From an uncultured Paracoccaceae bacterium (GTDB taxonomy: Bacteria; Pseudomonadota; Alphaproteobacteria; Rhodobacterales; Rhodobacteraceae), in contig CATOSB010000006.1 of the NCBI GenBank assembly GCA_951812305.1, forward strand, positions 165,276-229,275: a stretch of 64,000 nucleotides of DNA, read 5' to 3'. Below are positions 62,244 to 64,000 of the stretch, in pieces. The notes under the pieces were generated by a model. The model worked only from the letters and a program-made list of their open reading frames with translations, was not told the origin of the DNA and did no database searches. Every line of letters begins with the position of its first letter. Positions within the stretch are counted from its first letter, which is position 1. The translations under genes were made by a program, and so were the position numbers.

Positions 62244-62395
62244 AACAGAAGAACAACAATCCAGCGCATCAGGGTCTTTTCCTTCTCGGCTCTCGGGTCT
62301 ATATAGGCCGCAACTTCCCTGAAATCGCGGAAAGGGTCCAGCCGGACCACCGGATTTCCCCGGTCGAAAAGTATTTGTGTCGAAGGAGATACGAC

Positions 62396-63175
62396 ATGTC
62401 GAAACCGATCATGGCCAAAGCCACCGCCGTCTGGCTGGTGGACAACACCACCATCAGCTTCAAGCAGATCGCCGATTTCTGCGAATTGCACGAGTTGGAG
62501 GTGCAGGGCATCGCCGATGGCGATGTGGCCACAGGTGTCAAAGGGTTCGACCCGATTGCGAATAACCAGCTGACACAGGATGAAATCGACGCCGCCGAAA
62601 AGGACCCGCTGCACAAACTGGAACTGAAGTTCTATGCCGCAGCCGTGGGCGAAGAAAAACGTCGCGGACCGCGCTATACACCGCTGTCCAAGCGTCAGGA
62701 CCGGCCTGCGTCGATCCTGTGGCTGGTCAAGTTCCATCCGGAATTGACCGATGGCCAGATCTCCAAGCTTGTTGGCACCACCAAGCCGACGATTCAGGCG
62801 ATCCGCGAGCGGACGCATTGGAATATCTCCAACATTCAGCCCATCGATCCGGTGGCGTTGGGCCTGTGTAAACAGTCTGAACTGGATGCCGCCGTGCAAA
62901 AGGCCGCCAAGAAGAAAGAAGCCGATGGCGAAGTCATGAGCGATGACGAACGCCGCAAGCTGGTGTCGACCGAGCAAAGCCTTGACATGGAGCCGGAACC
63001 GAAGATCCCAAGCGCATTGTCGGGGCTGGAAACCTTCTCGCTGTCAGAGCCTGACGGCGACCCGCGTGGCGACGAGCCGAAAGACGACGTGCCGGACGCC
63101 GACAGCTTCTTCAACCTGCCGGGTGATGAACAGCCCGATGTCGACGACCAGCCGGACGCAGAAGAAAAGACCTAG
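62396..63175 (+). CDS. trcR: Cell-cycle transcriptional regulator TrcR (DUF1013)
   Basis: 259 aa from ATG 62396 (AAGGAG upstream), beginning MSKPIMAKATAVWLVDNTT. DUF1013 proteins are confined to Alphaproteobacteria. A helix-turn-helix-like segment LTDGQISKLVGTTKPTIQ lies at about residues 118-135. The C-terminal 60 residues are very acidic (DEPKDDVPDADSFF, DEQPDVDDQPDAEE) and probably disordered. The frame is open 7 codons upstream but without a better start. Regulates cell-cycle genes in the family's known member. Confidence 0.9.
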   Translation: MSKPIMAKATAVWLVDNTTISFKQIADFCELHELEVQGIADGDVATGVKGFDPIANNQLTQDEIDAAEKDPLHKLELKFYAAAVGEEKRRGPRYTPLSKRQDRPASILWLVKFHPELTDGQISKLVGTTKPTIQAIRERTHWNISNIQPIDPVALGLCKQSELDAAVQKAAKKKEADGEVMSDDERRKLVSTEQSLDMEPEPKIPSALSGLETFSLSEPDGDPRGDEPKDDVPDADSFFNLPGDEQPDVDDQPDAEEKT

Positions 63176-63187
63176 GGCACAGGCTCC

Positions 63188-64000
63188 GTGACCAATGCCG
63201 GGATGAAGGTCGCCGTCGTTGGTCGCGGTTTGATCGGTTCTGCGGCGGCGAAGTATCTGGCGCAGGCCGGTGCAAGTGTTACGCTGATTGGCCCAGACGA
63301 GCCGGAAGACTGGGCGGCACATAGGGGCGTTTTTTCCAGTCACTACGATGAAGCGCGCATCACCCGCGCGCTGGATCGCAACGCGTTCTGGGCACGGGTC
63401 AGCCGTGCGTCGATTGGCCGTTATCGCGACATCGAAGCCGAAAGCGGTGTCAGGTTCTTTGCCGAGGTTGGTTCGGTCATTGCCGGCGCTGCAGACGGTG
63501 AACTGGTTGCCGGTGTGGCCAAGGTCGCCGAAGCCAGCGCAACGCCGGTGGAATGGCTGGATGCGCGCGCGTTTTCGACGCGATTTCCGTATCTGCGAAT
63601 TCGCGAGGGGGATAGCGCGGCCTATGAAGCCCGTGGCGCGGGGCATATCAGCCCACGGAACCTGGTTCGGGCGCAGGGGGTTCTGGCGGCCAAACTGGGC
63701 GTCGACATCGCTGTGACCGAAGTTGATGACGTGACCGATGGTGTAGGTGGCGTTTCATTAGCTTTTGCGGGAGCAAGTCGGCGTTTTGACAAAGTGCTGA
63801 TCGCCACCGGTGCGTTCTGCAACCAATTGCTGGGTGAACAGGTGGCCGATGTTACGCCATTCCTGCGCACGGCGGCGTTCTTCGAACTTGAACCGGCAGA
63901 GGTGGCGCGGCTGTCGGGTATGCCGACCCTTATCCATCCAACACCCGATGACGACCCCTATATCCTGCCGCCGATCCGCTATCCGAACGGACGAACTTAT
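63188..64000 (+). CDS. FAD-dependent oxidoreductase (DAO family), N-terminal part, runs off the window
   Basis: 271 codons from GTG 63188 (or ATG 63203) to the window end without a stop. KVAVVGRGLIGSAAAKYLAQ is the Rossmann FAD-binding start, and FDKVLIATGAFCNQLLGE a later nucleotide-binding region. Likely an amino-acid or sarcosine-type oxidase. It follows trcR after 12 bases, perhaps cotranscribed. The end is not visible. Confidence 0.85.
   Translation, partial: MTNAGMKVAVVGRGLIGSAAAKYLAQAGASVTLIGPDEPEDWAAHRGVFSSHYDEARITRALDRNAFWARVSRASIGRYRDIEAESGVRFFAEVGSVIAGAADGELVAGVAKVAEASATPVEWLDARAFSTRFPYLRIREGDSAAYEARGAGHISPRNLVRAQGVLAAKLGVDIAVTEVDDVTDGVGGVSLAFAGASRRFDKVLIATGAFCNQLLGEQVADVTPFLRTAAFFELEPAEVARLSGMPTLIHPTPDDDPYILPPIRYPNGRTY

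Larger units (their letters stand above)
60031..62269 (-). pseudogene. Ribonuclease T2 family protein, split in its signal peptide by IS66
   Basis: The main part carries both T2 catalytic blocks: HGLWPQYE and WHQWKKHGRCSG, plus SLSWSPTYCA and several Cys for disulfides. The first 8 codons (MRWIVVLL) lie beyond the IS66 at 62244-62269. Removing the 1601-bp IS and one AACAGAAG duplication restores MRWIVVLLFSVSMARAEG in frame, a proper signal peptide, 209 aa in total. The secreted or periplasmic RNase is therefore inactivated unless the IS drives a new, leaderless start. Confidence 0.9.

Overview
The window looks like chromosomal DNA of an alphaproteobacterium, most probably a marine member of the Rhodobacteraceae (Roseobacter group). 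The evidence is gene content: a TrcR/DUF1013 regulator, a DUF1353-TPR protein, a two-domain Nfu protein, a LuxI-type AHL synthase, a uxaC/uxuB/uxuA set and a BMP-type nucleoside ABC transporter. No species can be named from sequence alone. I saw no rRNA, tRNA or CRISPR array. The dominant feature is an extreme load of insertion sequences: one IS110 (cut by the window edge), two IS630, two IS982 that each carry an extra gene, one IS5, six copies of a one-gene IS66 (ISBst12-like), one three-gene IS66, one IS4 and two IS256. By my coordinates they cover about 23 kb, a little over one third of the window.

Layout. 1-966: end of an IS110. 967-11839: ordinary housekeeping and hypothetical genes (tdk, HupE-like and DUF4198 proteins, a DsbD-N-like protein, YqgE, Sua5/TsaC, an acyl-CoA dehydrogenase / small ORF / MBL hydrolase cluster). 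11840-19568: IS630, rpmI-rplT with a good promoter, IS982 plus passenger gene, small secreted proteins, a CPBP protease split by IS5, and pheS with a C-terminal frameshift. 19887-29376: a small twin-arginine-like gene split by a 9-kb nest of IS66 and IS630 elements. 29376-38528: GMC oxidoreductase, purine nucleoside phosphorylase and a nucleoside ABC transporter whose binding-protein gene is split by IS4. 38723-42354: rimI-tsaB, an Nfu-type protein, DUF1353-TPR and an aminotransferase. 42540-51602: a broken quorum-sensing neighbourhood (luxI with IS256 and tandem IS66 around it) and a LysM/solute-binding protein. 51914-53434: second IS982 with passenger. 53454-57411: hexuronate operon uxaC-uxuB-uxuA. 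57730-64000: quinone oxidoreductase, DUF4268 protein, RNase T2 split by IS66, trcR and the start of a FAD oxidoreductase.

Target-site duplications let me reconstruct most insertions. Removing each IS plus one duplication restores an uninterrupted frame of whole codons for the CPBP protease (272 aa), the twin-arginine-like protein (139 aa), the BMP protein (331 aa), the gene upstream of luxI (181 aa) and RNase T2 (209 aa). This argues that these are recent gene losses and not sequencing or calling artefacts.

The most unusual items are: the IS982 element that moves with a 146-aa passenger gene of unknown function (two copies, each with a perfect 6-bp duplication); an apparent IS66-bounded composite segment with a foreign gene inside another IS66; tandem IS66 pairs that have lost the same end of the second copy; and a family of about 200-bp intergenic repeats with long inverted arms.
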